Source: an uncultured Bacilli bacterium
GTDB taxonomy: Bacteria > Bacillota_I > Bacilli_A > RF39 > UBA660
Reading direction: 5' to 3'
NCBI GenBank assembly: GCA_949280095.1
Contig: CASDHD010000015.1
Span: forward strand, 1 to 16,838
DNA length: 16,838 nt
The notes beneath the pieces are model-generated. The model had not been told where the DNA came from, did no database searches, and saw nothing but the letters and a program-made list of their open reading frames with translations. Made by a program: the position numbers and the translations under genes. Below are positions 1 to 6,571 of the stretch, piece by piece; the stretch's first letter is position 1; each line of letters begins with the position of its first letter.

Positions 1-257
1 TGTCACCCCAACTTTATAAAAAAGTGTAACCATTATTTTTGGAATTTGCCTATAAAATTATCGAAATAAATTCTTTTATTTGTTTACCAATTACAATAAA
101 AAATTTTACATATTAGGAATATTATCTAACATAACTTTTCTATTTATCACTTTCTATTTGTAGAGCAATTGAAAAAAATTTGAAATTTATAAAAAATAAT
201 ATTATACTTAATATATGGTGTTACTAATATTGGATAACGCCTAAAATTATGTCGGCG
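1..257. other. AT-rich intergenic region, no gene identified
   Basis: No supported coding region is seen. One plus-strand frame is open from the window edge to a TAA at 67-69 (22 codons); it could be the tail of a gene outside the window, but nothing supports it. At 241-260 there is a 6-bp hairpin (AACGCC/GGCGCT with one G-U pair) lying just downstream of the minus-strand peptide gene. A weak AT-only stem followed by a U run near 187-235 on the minus strand may be where that transcript ends. Confidence 0.4.
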
Positions 258-347
258 CTATACTAGCGTCATTTTTATTACTAAAAGCAGTATAATAGCA
301 ATTAATAATATTATCATTACTTTAAGAAAATATATCTCTTGTTTCAT
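258..347 (-). CDS. Small hydrophobic peptide, type I toxin or holin-like candidate (29 aa)
   Basis: I do not recognise a named family. The peptide begins MKQEIYFLK, continues with an almost unbroken run of I, L, V and A that forms one transmembrane segment (about residues 9-24), and ends KMTLV. This short single-span architecture with charged ends is typical of type I toxins (Fst, TxpA and BsrG class) and of holin-like peptides. A purine-rich Shine-Dalgarno stretch (GAGG at 358-361) lies 10 nt before the ATG. A strong promoter at 443-470 and an approximately 90-nt leader full of short hairpins precede it. The reading frame, ribosome binding site and promoter are directly visible; the toxin role is inferred. 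It lies just downstream of a GH25 lysozyme gene but behind that gene's terminator. A TATAAT on the opposite strand at 291-296 could start an antisense RNA toward the toxin 5' end, but its -35 is poor. Confidence 0.5.
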   Translation of the reverse strand: MKQEIYFLKVMIILLIAIILLLVIKMTLV

Positions 348-442
348 AACCCTACTTCCTCTCTCCCTTTCGAATAAGCCAAACCCCCTTCAAAAGGACA
401 AAATCCGTAAGGCAGATGCCCAAATTAGTAACACGAATTTGT
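348..442 (-). promoter_or_regulatory. Structured 5' leader of the small hydrophobic peptide
   Basis: Read on the minus strand, the leader contains three short hairpins in succession: GGCA/TGCC with a 2-nt loop, GGA/TCC with a TTTTG loop, and CCTT/AAGG with a TTG loop. A G-rich stretch and the Shine-Dalgarno sequence follow. Its C/G content is clearly above that of the surrounding AT-rich DNA. Type I toxin mRNAs often carry such leaders to restrain translation. No Rfam family was recognised. Confidence 0.4.
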
Positions 443-470
443 ATTATATAGAAGTAAATCTTAATTTCAA
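443..470 (-). promoter_or_regulatory. Sigma-A type promoter of the small peptide unit
   Basis: On the minus strand the sequence shows -35 TTGAAA (465-470), a 16-nt spacer and a perfect -10 TATAAT (443-448). Transcription would start near 436, giving a leader of roughly 90 nt before the peptide ATG at 347. It lies immediately beyond the lysozyme terminator, so the peptide unit is transcribed independently. Confidence 0.7.
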
Positions 471-480
471 GCCATTCGTT

Positions 481-516
481 AAAAAAAGACAAAATATTTT
501 AATCTTGTCTTTTTTT
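481..516 (-). terminator. Rho-independent terminator after the GH25 gene
   Basis: Perfect inverted repeat of 12 bp (481-492 and 505-516): an A7-GACAA arm pairs with a TTGTC-T7 arm, so a U run lies on the 3' side in both directions. On the minus strand it overlaps the lysozyme stop codon (TAA at 515-517). It may act bidirectionally. Confidence 0.75.
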
Positions 517-1330
517 AATTTGCTTTTTTATATACAGAATTTTCTCTTACATATCCTTCACTTATTTTATAAGGTGCAATAGCATTGTCTATTACGCTTT
601 CAATTGTGAATGCAGTATCACAAACACTTTTTATAGGAATTCTTGCATCACTATCTTCATAGATTTCTCCTGTTACATATACGTTTTCTCCTGCTCGATA
701 TTTGTAGGTTTCGTCTTCTAAATGGTTAAGATGAGCATCACGAATAATTTGTGGGTAATCATAGAAAGCTATGTCTCCATCGACTCTTCCACGTATACCT
801 GCTATTTCTTCATAAGAGGTATGTTGCCACATTCCAGCTTCTCCTGTATATGTAAATCTATCACTCCACTCTGCTACCCATTTATCGAAGACATCCAGTT
901 CTTTTGAATCTAGATTACTTTTAAAGCGGTCTAGACTAGAATATATTCCTACATAATATCCAGCTTTTTGCATTTCTTCACAATAGTATTTTACAATTTC
1001 AACTAAGTCCTCTTTAGGGAGAGCCATTTGTCTTTTGCTTTCAACATCTAAAAATACGGGATATTCTAGCTTTTTATCCTTAATCAATCTTAGAGTATGC
1101 TCTACTTCACTCCTTGCTTCATCTAGAGTAGTTGCATAGCTAAATAGGTAGACACCAAAAGGTATATTTAAGTTTTTACACATTTGGGCATTTCTTTCGT
1201 AATATACATCATCTTGTCTTCTTAAGTCGTTCCCATATCCACACCTTATAATCGCAAATTCAATAAAAGGTTTTACTTTGGTCCAGTCAATTCTTCCCTG
1301 GTAGGCAGAGACATCAATTCCTCTTTTCAT
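515..1330 (-). CDS. GH25 family lysozyme (N-acetylmuramidase)
   Basis: A glycoside hydrolase family 25 muramidase, cleaving the beta-1,4 bond between MurNAc and GlcNAc in peptidoglycan. The fold signature is visible: GIDVSAYQG at residues 4-12 (D6), FAIIRCGYG at 25-33, and the catalytic strand PVFLDVES with D95 and E97. The GH25 domain ends near residue 205. The last 60 or so residues (from about KYRAGENVYVTGEIY) look like a small SH3-like domain such as clostridial phage lysins carry, and probably bind the wall. The 271-aa length is normal. There is no signal peptide, so the protein resembles an endolysin or needs another release route. The ATG follows TAGGAGTTGGTAAA (AGGAGT at 1338-1343). 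Only 51 nt separate it from the upstream gene, whose terminator lies in that gap, so its own promoter is unclear. Confidence 0.88.
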   Translation of the reverse strand: MKRGIDVSAYQGRIDWTKVKPFIEFAIIRCGYGNDLRRQDDVYYERNAQMCKNLNIPFGVYLFSYATTLDEARSEVEHTLRLIKDKKLEYPVFLDVESKRQMALPKEDLVEIVKYYCEEMQKAGYYVGIYSSLDRFKSNLDSKELDVFDKWVAEWSDRFTYTGEAGMWQHTSYEEIAGIRGRVDGDIAFYDYPQIIRDAHLNHLEDETYKYRAGENVYVTGEIYEDSDARIPIKSVCDTAFTIESVIDNAIAPYKISEGYVRENSVYKKAN

Positions 1331-1362
1331 TTTACCAACTCCTACCTTTAGTGTATGCCAAG

Positions 1363-1386
1363 AAAAAAAATAGGTGTTTACCTATT
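1363..1386 (-). terminator. Terminator after the 200-aa gene
   Basis: On the minus strand a 7-bp stem AATAGGT/ACCTATT (1369-1375 and 1380-1386, loop GTTT) is followed by eight T residues (1370-1363). It overlaps the stop codon of the upstream gene. The stem is AT-rich, so partial read-through into the lysozyme gene is plausible. Confidence 0.65.
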
Positions 1387-1984
1387 CATTTTCATTGATA
1401 TTTACATTTCTTTTTCTTATTAAAGGTTGACCTACAGAGATTTCTATAGGACAAATTCCATAAAAACCCAGACAACTTCCAAACATTTCTACAAATGTTT
1501 GAATTTGTAAATTATTAATTTCATACATAACTTCAAGTACATCTTCTCTTAAACGAAATGGTTGGTTTGGATCAAGTGCTTGTTCAAAAGCATTTAAGAT
1601 TTTATGATAATCTTCTGCAGAAATACCTGTATAACACGTTTCATACATACTTCCTATATTTGCACTACATATTATAGATTTATTACTTTTTAATATCACT
1701 ATGTTACATCCCCATACTTGGCCAGCTATATCAACTATTTTAGGTTTGAATATAATTTCATCAATTTCACCATGTTGTACAAAACTGATTTCAAACTCTT
1801 TACTTTCCATATACCCTTTAACCTCTTTTGTAATACGAGTATAGGTTGTAATCGATGATTCTTCTGTTGAGTATTTAGCTACACTCACTTTTCCATTCTC
1901 TCCATAAAATATTTTTTCATTTTGCTCAGTTATTATTTCACTGCCATATTCTTCTTGAATTCTTTCTTTTTTTCTATTTTTCAT
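1382..1984 (-). CDS. Hypothetical protein (200 aa)
   Basis: I do not recognise this protein. The first 12 residues are strongly basic (KNRKKERIQ), there is no signal peptide or membrane span, and the body reads as an alpha/beta soluble protein with a Gly/Cys-containing stretch near residues 165-180 (SCLGFYGICPIE). The start is convincing: AAAAAAGGAGCAAATA precedes the ATG at 1984, and a promoter lies 23-50 nt upstream. It is the first gene of a short unit that ends in, or partly reads through, a terminator before the GH25 lysozyme gene. That neighbour hints at a cell-envelope context only weakly. Confidence 0.6.
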   Translation of the reverse strand: MKNRKKERIQEEYGSEIITEQNEKIFYGENGKVSVAKYSTEESSITTYTRITKEVKGYMESKEFEISFVQHGEIDEIIFKPKIVDIAGQVWGCNIVILKSNKSIICSANIGSMYETCYTGISAEDYHKILNAFEQALDPNQPFRLREDVLEVMYEINNLQIQTFVEMFGSCLGFYGICPIEISVGQPLIRKRNVNINENE

Positions 1985-2006
1985 TATTTGCTCCTTTTTT
2001 TATTTT

Positions 2007-2034
2007 ATATTACACACTTTTTTGAATAAGTCAA
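2007..2034 (-). promoter_or_regulatory. Promoter of the 200-aa gene unit
   Basis: On the minus strand -35 TTGACT (2029-2034), a 16-nt spacer and -10 TAATAT (2007-2012) place the start near 2000, just before AAGGAG of the 200-aa gene. It follows directly after the mutY terminator. Confidence 0.55.
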
Positions 2035-2054
2035 TAGATTGTTGTTTCTAAGAT

Positions 2055-2089
2055 AAAAGAAGATAAACCTTCTAACCTTATCTTCTTTT
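2055..2089 (-). terminator. Terminator after mutY
   Basis: A 12-bp perfect inverted repeat AAAAGAAGATAA/TTATCTTCTTTT (2055-2066 and 2078-2089) with an 11-nt loop begins seven nucleotides beyond the mutY stop. On the minus strand the 3' arm ends in TTTT and continues ATCTTAG. It closes the pepC to mutY operon. Confidence 0.65.
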
Positions 2090-2096
2090 GCTTTAT

Positions 2097-3131
2097 TTAT
2101 TCTTCATTCATTATATAATCATAAAAATAAGCGAAGGCACTAGGAATAGAATACTCGTTTTTTAATTCTTCTTTAGAAACCCAAATATATTCTTTTAAAG
2201 GTTTCTTTACTATAATTTCATATCCTTTCATATACCAGATGATATGAGAAAAAACATGCTTTGCTTCTCCAATTTCTGAAACAGTTTTATAAGGAATATT
2301 TCTATCCATCATATTAATTTCAACATCAATTAATGAAAATGGCCTTAAAGTATTTGGAAATTCGTATAAAGAAGCTAGAAGTCCTGTTTCTTCTCGTTTT
2401 TGTATCGCCACTTTATCTTTATAAATATATAGGAATACAACTCGTTCTTCTATTTTTCGTTCTCTTTTACTTTGTTTTACTGGAAAGTGTTCTTGTGTGC
2501 CTTTTTTATAGGCTAGGCATTTAGTATTTAAAGGGCAATCTTTGCATTTTGGATTTTTAGGGGTACAGATAAGACTTCCAAAATCCATAAAGCTTTGTGT
2601 AAGATCACTTGCATTTTCTGGTATTAGTTGTTGTTTCAAAATATCTGCATATATCTTGTAAGTAGATGGGGTTGAAATTGCTTTGCTTATTTCATAAACT
2701 CTTCCAAGTACACGATAAACATTTCCATCGATGGCAAGAGCAGGTATATCATAAGCAATAGATAGGATGGCACCTACCGTGTATTTGCCAACACCAGGAA
2801 GATTTATTAATTCTTCTTTTGTATTTGGTAAATTGTCATAACCATTTTCAACTAATATTTTAGCGGCTTTTTGCATATTACGAACACGCGTATAATAGCC
2901 AAGACCTTCCCATAATTTTAAAAGTTCATCTTCACTAGAATTTGCTAAATCTTTAATGGTTGGAAGTTTATTTATAAAACGACCATAGTATTCTTTTACT
3001 ACTTCTACTTTCGTTTGTTGAAGCATAATTTCACTAATCCATATATGATAAGGATTTTTGGTATGACGCCATGGTAAGTCTCTTTTATTTTCTTGATACC
3101 AGTCAATTAATTCATTTGTTATTCTTTGCAT
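2097..3131 (-). CDS. mutY: A/G-specific adenine DNA glycosylase MutY
   Basis: MutY removes adenine mispaired with 8-oxoguanine, preventing G:C to T:A transversions. All family hallmarks are present: the catalytic Glu at E34 in WISEIMLQQT, the helix-hairpin-helix LPGVGKYTVGAI at 111-122, the catalytic Asp D135 in IDGNVYRV, and the [4Fe-4S] cysteines C189-X6-C196-X2-C199-X5-C205. From about residue 225 to the end is the NUDIX-like domain that recognises 8-oxoG, with a typical FSHIIW segment. The 344-aa length is standard. It is the last gene of the pepC operon, 25 bp after the 176-aa gene. Its Shine-Dalgarno is poor (AAGAAG, 9 nt before the ATG), so reinitiation from the upstream gene may matter. 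Confidence 0.95.
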   Translation of the reverse strand: MQRITNELIDWYQENKRDLPWRHTKNPYHIWISEIMLQQTKVEVVKEYYGRFINKLPTIKDLANSSEDELLKLWEGLGYYTRVRNMQKAAKILVENGYDNLPNTKEELINLPGVGKYTVGAILSIAYDIPALAIDGNVYRVLGRVYEISKAISTPSTYKIYADILKQQLIPENASDLTQSFMDFGSLICTPKNPKCKDCPLNTKCLAYKKGTQEHFPVKQSKRERKIEERVVFLYIYKDKVAIQKREETGLLASLYEFPNTLRPFSLIDVEINMMDRNIPYKTVSEIGEAKHVFSHIIWYMKGYEIIVKKPLKEYIWVSKEELKNEYSIPSAFAYFYDYIMNEE

Positions 3132-3156
3132 ACTACAACACTTCTTTTATATTTTT

Positions 3157-3687
3157 TTACTTTCTTTCTAATTCTTTTTCACTATTTAAAAATAATTTGA
3201 AATTTTCTATATTTAATTCGTCTTCATGAAAACCTTCATGAATTTCAATTTTTATTTTTTCTCTATTCCCAAAAATAGATTTATTCGTTGCTAATAAAAG
3301 TTTTATTGCTTCTTTTTGAAAATTTGTTATATTCTCTAAATAGTTTTCTGGTAGTATTAATAATCCTAACCCCTCTGTACTACCTCCATTGTTGTAAATA
3401 TTTCCCAAATCATTCATTCGGATTCCATAATAAACTACATGATTTATTTTTGATAATACCAAGGCCCCTTCTGTACTTTGATATATCTTTTGTATTTTAT
3501 TAACTAAATATTTATTGATATAATTAGAAAAAACTGTATTATGATCTTCGCCCTTTGGAACTGCTATTATTTCTCCACCTGGAGTAATAATATAACCAGG
3601 TTCCACTACGCTGATCCCCCCCCCTGAAGGATTTACTATTTCATACTCAAATTCTTCATTATTAATATTTTTCAACATTTTTTTCAT
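3157..3687 (-). CDS. Hypothetical protein with poly-G tract (176 aa)
   Basis: I do not recognise the family. The protein is soluble, with no signal peptide or transmembrane segment. An N-terminal Gly-rich turn (PSGGGIS, residues 20-26) is followed by a beta-rich segment with Gly-Gly turns (PGYIITPGGEIIAVPKGED), and the rest is mixed. The ATG at 3687 has a good site (AGGAG, 8 nt away). It is the middle gene of the pepC-mutY operon, with gaps of 22 and 25 bp. The striking feature is nine consecutive G on the coding strand at codons 22-24, the only such run in this AT-rich window. Loss of one G would give a TAG three codons after the tract, and gain of one would give a stop about 25 codons on, so the gene could switch off by slippage. 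Confidence 0.65.
   Translation of the reverse strand: MKKMLKNINNEEFEYEIVNPSGGGISVVEPGYIITPGGEIIAVPKGEDHNTVFSNYINKYLVNKIQKIYQSTEGALVLSKINHVVYYGIRMNDLGNIYNNGGSTEGLGLLILPENYLENITNFQKEAIKLLLATNKSIFGNREKIKIEIHEGFHEDELNIENFKLFLNSEKELERK
3616..3624 (-). repeat. Homopolymeric C9/G9 tract, candidate phase-variation site
   Basis: Nine consecutive C on the plus strand (G9 on the coding strand) at codons 22-24 of the 176-aa gene. Poly-G tracts of this length near the 5' end of a gene are the classical substrate of slipped-strand phase variation. The tract is in frame (ON) as sequenced. A tract of this length can also be a sequencing or assembly length error, although the intact downstream frame argues against that here. 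Confidence 0.6.
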
Positions 3688-3709
3688 TTTTCAATCTCCT
3701 AAGCCCTTT

Positions 3710-4912
3710 TTAATCCAAATACTTCTTATTCACAACCATCGTAATAATGTCTTGCTCAAAGAAAGAATTCGTCATAATTAAATGTCCTTTATACTTACCA
3801 TGTTCATCAAAACTATTATCTACTTTAAACTGCTTAACTTCTCCATTGTCTACTTTTGCACCAATGATACACATAGCATGGTCATAGTTAATTAAATCTA
3901 ATGCTAGTTTGTCTTCTTTAGAAATTTCTTTTATATTTAATAGTTCTTTATATTTGTAGATATTATCATCTAATAAGTTCAAGTCATAGTCTAATGTAGT
4001 AGATTCTTCACAAGAAAACCAAACGCCTATGCCATCTTGTAATTGTTTTATTACAGTTTCTTTCATTTTTTCTATACTTAATGTTTTGATTTCCTCTGTA
4101 TCTTTTAAATACACATTAGGAATATAAGCATAACTATTATAGAATACTTCTTTGTCATAGGAAATAATCGTTACGTAGTCTTCTAAATTATCTTTTAAAT
4201 ATCTATCTCTAAATTCTAAAGGAGTCATTTCTTTTTTGTCCCATTTAAATTGCAAAGGTGGATTTCCCATCGTTTTCGATAAAAATGTATAGGCTTCTTT
4301 CATAAAATAATTTTTTAGTTCTTCTTTATTGTAATCCTTCTTATTTAATAATATAGTAGCATCTGATTTTATTTTGGCTCTTAAAAGTTCTAATGTTTCA
4401 AAAGCATTATATTCTACACTTGCCTCTTTCATGGCAACATCAGGAACAAGTCCATATTTTTTGACAAGTTCTCTACAATAATGAAAAGTTCCATATATTC
4501 CTATATAGCGGTTTACTTTGTTATTTATTTCTTCTAATGTAATTGTATCTTGAGAAAGTAAGTCGTTATAACAGGAATTTACTTTTTCTAATTTATCATA
4601 AAAATCAAGATAATTGGCAGATAAATCAAGAGTATTTATATCTAAGGTAGGATTTTCTTTTTGCATAATACTTTTTATTACACGTAAGAAAGCATAAATA
4701 CTACATTGATAACTTTTCTTTTGGTTGTAAATCTTAACCTTTGGTATTTCAATATTAAAGTCATATTTATATTGAGCGGCTAGGTCTTTATTTAAGCAAG
4801 TTTTACGTAATCCTAACTTTTTTATACTCTGTTCTATTTTACTATTGCTTTGATTTTCTTGGTATTTACTTCTAAATTGTTCAATATCTTTTAATTCTAT
4901 TTCTTGTTTCAT
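3710..4912 (-). CDS. pepC: Aminopeptidase C (bleomycin hydrolase family, peptidase C1B)
   Basis: A cytoplasmic cysteine aminopeptidase that trims N-terminal residues from peptides, usually as a hexamer. The papain-type triad is visible (numbering from the Met at 4912): C70 in NQKKSYQCS, H345 in DHAMCIIG, and N366 in VDNSF. The N-terminal IEQFRSKY segment and the C-terminal KGHLIMTNSFFEQ region also match the family. The usual SGRCW motif around the nucleophile is degenerate here (SYQCS), although the Cys is kept. At 400 aa it is somewhat shorter than the usual 435-455. I chose the ATG at 4912 because AGGTGA (4921-4926) lies 8 nt upstream; a GTG at 4924 in frame overlaps that site. It is the first gene of an operon with the 176-aa gene and mutY. 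Confidence 0.87.
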   Translation of the reverse strand: MKQEIELKDIEQFRSKYQENQSNSKIEQSIKKLGLRKTCLNKDLAAQYKYDFNIEIPKVKIYNQKKSYQCSIYAFLRVIKSIMQKENPTLDINTLDLSANYLDFYDKLEKVNSCYNDLLSQDTITLEEINNKVNRYIGIYGTFHYCRELVKKYGLVPDVAMKEASVEYNAFETLELLRAKIKSDATILLNKKDYNKEELKNYFMKEAYTFLSKTMGNPPLQFKWDKKEMTPLEFRDRYLKDNLEDYVTIISYDKEVFYNSYAYIPNVYLKDTEEIKTLSIEKMKETVIKQLQDGIGVWFSCEESTTLDYDLNLLDDNIYKYKELLNIKEISKEDKLALDLINYDHAMCIIGAKVDNGEVKQFKVDNSFDEHGKYKGHLIMTNSFFEQDIITMVVNKKYLD

Positions 4913-4928
4913 ATGTTTATTCACCTAA

Positions 4929-4940
4929 GTATAGTATACA
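4929..4940 (-). promoter_or_regulatory. Possible -10 element of the pepC operon
   Basis: On the minus strand two overlapping TATACT hexamers lie just upstream of the pepC ribosome binding site. Only a poor -35 candidate (TTAAGA) is found at suitable spacing, so the assignment is weak and the 5' leader would be very short. Confidence 0.3.
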
Positions 4941-5010
4941 ATAAAAAGTTATATTTTTCTTAAAATTTTTGACATATTATCATACATTTATAATTAAGAA
5001 AAATTATTTT

Positions 5011-5051
5011 TCTAGTTGCTACTAGAATAGCATAAAGTTTTTTGCTATACT
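5011..5051 (+). promoter_or_regulatory. Inverted repeats and -10 before the PNPOx-like gene
   Basis: Two inverted repeats are adjacent: TCTAGT-tgct-ACTAGA (5011-5016 and 5021-5026) and TAGCA/TGCTA (5028-5032 and 5043-5047). The second overlaps a TATACT -10 candidate (5046-5051) located 24 nt before the ATG. No good -35 accompanies it, which fits a regulated promoter with a repressor or activator site, but this is inference. Confidence 0.4.
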
Positions 5052-5075
5052 AAATTTGTAAGAGGGAGAAAATAT

Positions 5076-5453
5076 ATGAATTTATTTAAATATAAAGAAC
5101 TTATTGACGGAAAACCTATCCACATTGCTACTGTAAATAAAGAAAATAATCCAAACTTAGCCGTTGCATCTGATGTAAAAGTGATAGAAGATAATAAAAT
5201 TATCATTTCAGTTAATGAAATGGTAAATACACAAGAAAATATTCGTCATAATCCCAATGTAGTCTTAACTGTATTTGATGAAAATTATAAAGGATTAAGA
5301 TTGTTTGGAACTGCACATTTTTTTGTAGATGGAGAATATTTTACATTTTGTGAAAAAACATTTTTTGGAAATGGAGAAGTTTCACCTTTTGGTGCTACAA
5401 AACCTAAAGGAGCAATAGTTGTCACTATAAATAGCTTTTACGAATACGTATAG
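5076..5453 (+). CDS. Pyridoxamine 5'-phosphate oxidase-like flavin-binding protein
   Basis: A small split-barrel protein of the PNPOx-like / FMN-binding superfamily; such proteins bind FMN or a related cofactor and act in flavin redox chemistry, with substrates mostly unknown. The fold order is visible: an N-terminal helix, strand PIHIATVNKENNPNLAVASDV (residues 14-34), strand KIIISVNEMVNTQENIRHNP in which the TQ/N-x-N-P stretch corresponds to the phosphate-binding loop, strand NVVLTVFDENYKGLRLFGTA, and a short C-terminal strand. At 125 aa it is normal for single-domain members and too short and divergent for true PdxH. The ATG is preceded by AGAGGGAGA. It stands alone, with its own terminator, divergent from the pepC operon. 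Confidence 0.75.
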   Translation: MNLFKYKELIDGKPIHIATVNKENNPNLAVASDVKVIEDNKIIISVNEMVNTQENIRHNPNVVLTVFDENYKGLRLFGTAHFFVDGEYFTFCEKTFFGNGEVSPFGATKPKGAIVVTINSFYEYV

Positions 5454-5458
5454 TAAGT

Positions 5459-5483
5459 AAGAACAAAAAATCGTTCTTTTTTT
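5459..5483 (+). terminator. Terminator after the PNPOx-like gene
   Basis: Stem AAGAAC/GTTCTT (5459-5464 and 5473-5478) with an 8-nt loop, followed by a T run. It begins six nucleotides past the stop codon. Confidence 0.7.
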
Positions 5484-5519
5484 ATACAATTTTCTTTTCT
5501 TCTAGTTACAAACCGCCTC

Positions 5520-5540
5520 GTATAGTCTTATTTTCTATAC
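5520..5540. promoter_or_regulatory. Dyad upstream of the DUF4474 gene
   Basis: Perfect 6-bp inverted repeat GTATAG-9 nt-CTATAC located about 20 nt before the DUF4474 start, in a promoter position. Could be an operator or a chance AT-rich dyad. Confidence 0.25.
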
Positions 5541-5560
5541 AATATACTAGGAGGTGAATG

Positions 5561-6484
5561 ATGATTTATTTTATTATTGCTTTAGCTATTTTAGTTGTTG
5601 TTCTTCTAGTTGTTCTTTACTTGATTAAAAGAAAAAGAGTTATACATAAAGTTCGTCATATGAGTGAGGAAGAAAAATTACACGAAGTTAATAAAGCACT
5701 TAATCCATTTGGTTTTGCGTTTGATGTAAAGCAAGACATTGTGATTTCAAAAAATGACTCTTGGCAAAGGGATATGGGCTATTCGGATTTTTTCGATTTA
5801 AAGGCACCTTACTTGAATATGGTAATGGATTGTGAGCCAATTTATTTTAATTACGACCATAAACGTTATCGTATTGAGTTTTGGAAAGGACAATATGGAA
5901 TTACAACAGGTGCAGAAGCAGGTATTTATGTTCAAGATAAAGATTGTAAAAATAAACATGAGTTTAGATGTGCAAATGATTCAGAAATTCTTCCAATGCA
6001 ATTTGAACTATATAAAAAATGTTTTTTGTTTAAAAGATGTGGTTTTACTTGGTGGTTGACTGGTTTTGATGTAGGTAGGTTTTCTAAACCAAAGGATTTA
6101 ATGTTAAAGATATGTGTTCGTTTTCCTAATCAAAAAATGCAGGTTGCTTTTGTAGAGGGGCTTTTAGAAGCCGGATATAATGCTAGTAAAATTACAGTTT
6201 GTGGTAGTGCCATTTGTTTTACAATTTGTAAGCCTAAAAATTATAAGTTAAATCATGGTCATAAGTTGATTAAATGTATTGTACAAATCATCAATTGGAT
6301 TAATTGTTCTCTTTATATGTGGTTTACGAGATGTTTTCGTAGTACTCTTGATAAATTAACGTATATAAGGTTTATGGCACCGCATATTTATCATTTTGTT
6401 ATTAAATTGAGTATTCCTAGAAGGAAACACAAGAAATATTGTAAGCAGAAAAAACATAAACATAAAAATAAGAAGAAGTCATAG
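5561..6484 (+). CDS. Membrane-anchored DUF4474 protein
   Basis: The central part, residues about 48-125, carries the signature I associate with DUF4474: a DSWQRDMGYSDFFD box, MVMDCEPIYFNYD, and the very conserved RIEFWKGQYGITTGAEAGIY. The function is unknown. Residues 2-21 form one N-terminal transmembrane helix followed by a basic KRKRVIHKVRH stop-transfer patch, so the domain is probably cytoplasmic. A second conserved region (FTWWLTGFDVGRFSKP) follows, then a His/Lys/Arg-rich tail of about 70 residues ending in many Lys. I chose the second of two adjacent ATGs (5561) because AGGAGG (5549-5554) is then 6 nt away; 5558 is the alternative. It forms a single-gene unit ending in a strong terminator. 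Confidence 0.72.
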   Translation: MIYFIIALAILVVVLLVVLYLIKRKRVIHKVRHMSEEEKLHEVNKALNPFGFAFDVKQDIVISKNDSWQRDMGYSDFFDLKAPYLNMVMDCEPIYFNYDHKRYRIEFWKGQYGITTGAEAGIYVQDKDCKNKHEFRCANDSEILPMQFELYKKCFLFKRCGFTWWLTGFDVGRFSKPKDLMLKICVRFPNQKMQVAFVEGLLEAGYNASKITVCGSAICFTICKPKNYKLNHGHKLIKCIVQIINWINCSLYMWFTRCFRSTLDKLTYIRFMAPHIYHFVIKLSIPRRKHKKYCKQKKHKHKNKKKS

Positions 6485-6504
6485 TTTTATTCTATGGCTT
6501 TTTA
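6476..6504 (+). terminator. Terminator after the DUF4474 gene
   Basis: Nine-base-pair stem AAGTCATAG/CTATGGCTT (6476-6484 and 6492-6500, one T-G pair) with a 7-nt loop and following T run; the 5' arm includes the end of the coding sequence. Confidence 0.75.
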
Positions 6505-6542
6505 TATAGCATATAAGAAGTTTCTTTACGAAATATTTTATA

Positions 6543-6548
6543 GTATAA
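6543..6548 (+). promoter_or_regulatory. -10 element before the ABC exporter remnant
   Basis: Perfect TATAAT 23 nt before the ATG at 6572. The -35 region (TTCTTT, 16 nt upstream) is poor. It suggests that the stump once had its own promoter. Confidence 0.35.
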
Positions 6549-6571
6549 TTAATTCGTTATAAGTTTTATCT

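Noticed and set aside
1..33. Minus-strand frame starting at 33 and leaving the window
   Set aside because: No ribosome binding site and only 11 codons visible.
722..907. Plus-strand open frame inside the GH25 gene, and similar frames inside mutY, the 176-aa gene, the ATPase gene and the SDR gene
   Set aside because: They lie antisense to convincing genes, have no ribosome binding sites and show no protein-like pattern.
4969..4994. TTGACA and TATAAT on the plus strand upstream of the PNPOx-like gene
   Set aside because: The spacer is only 14 nt, too short for a sigma-A promoter.
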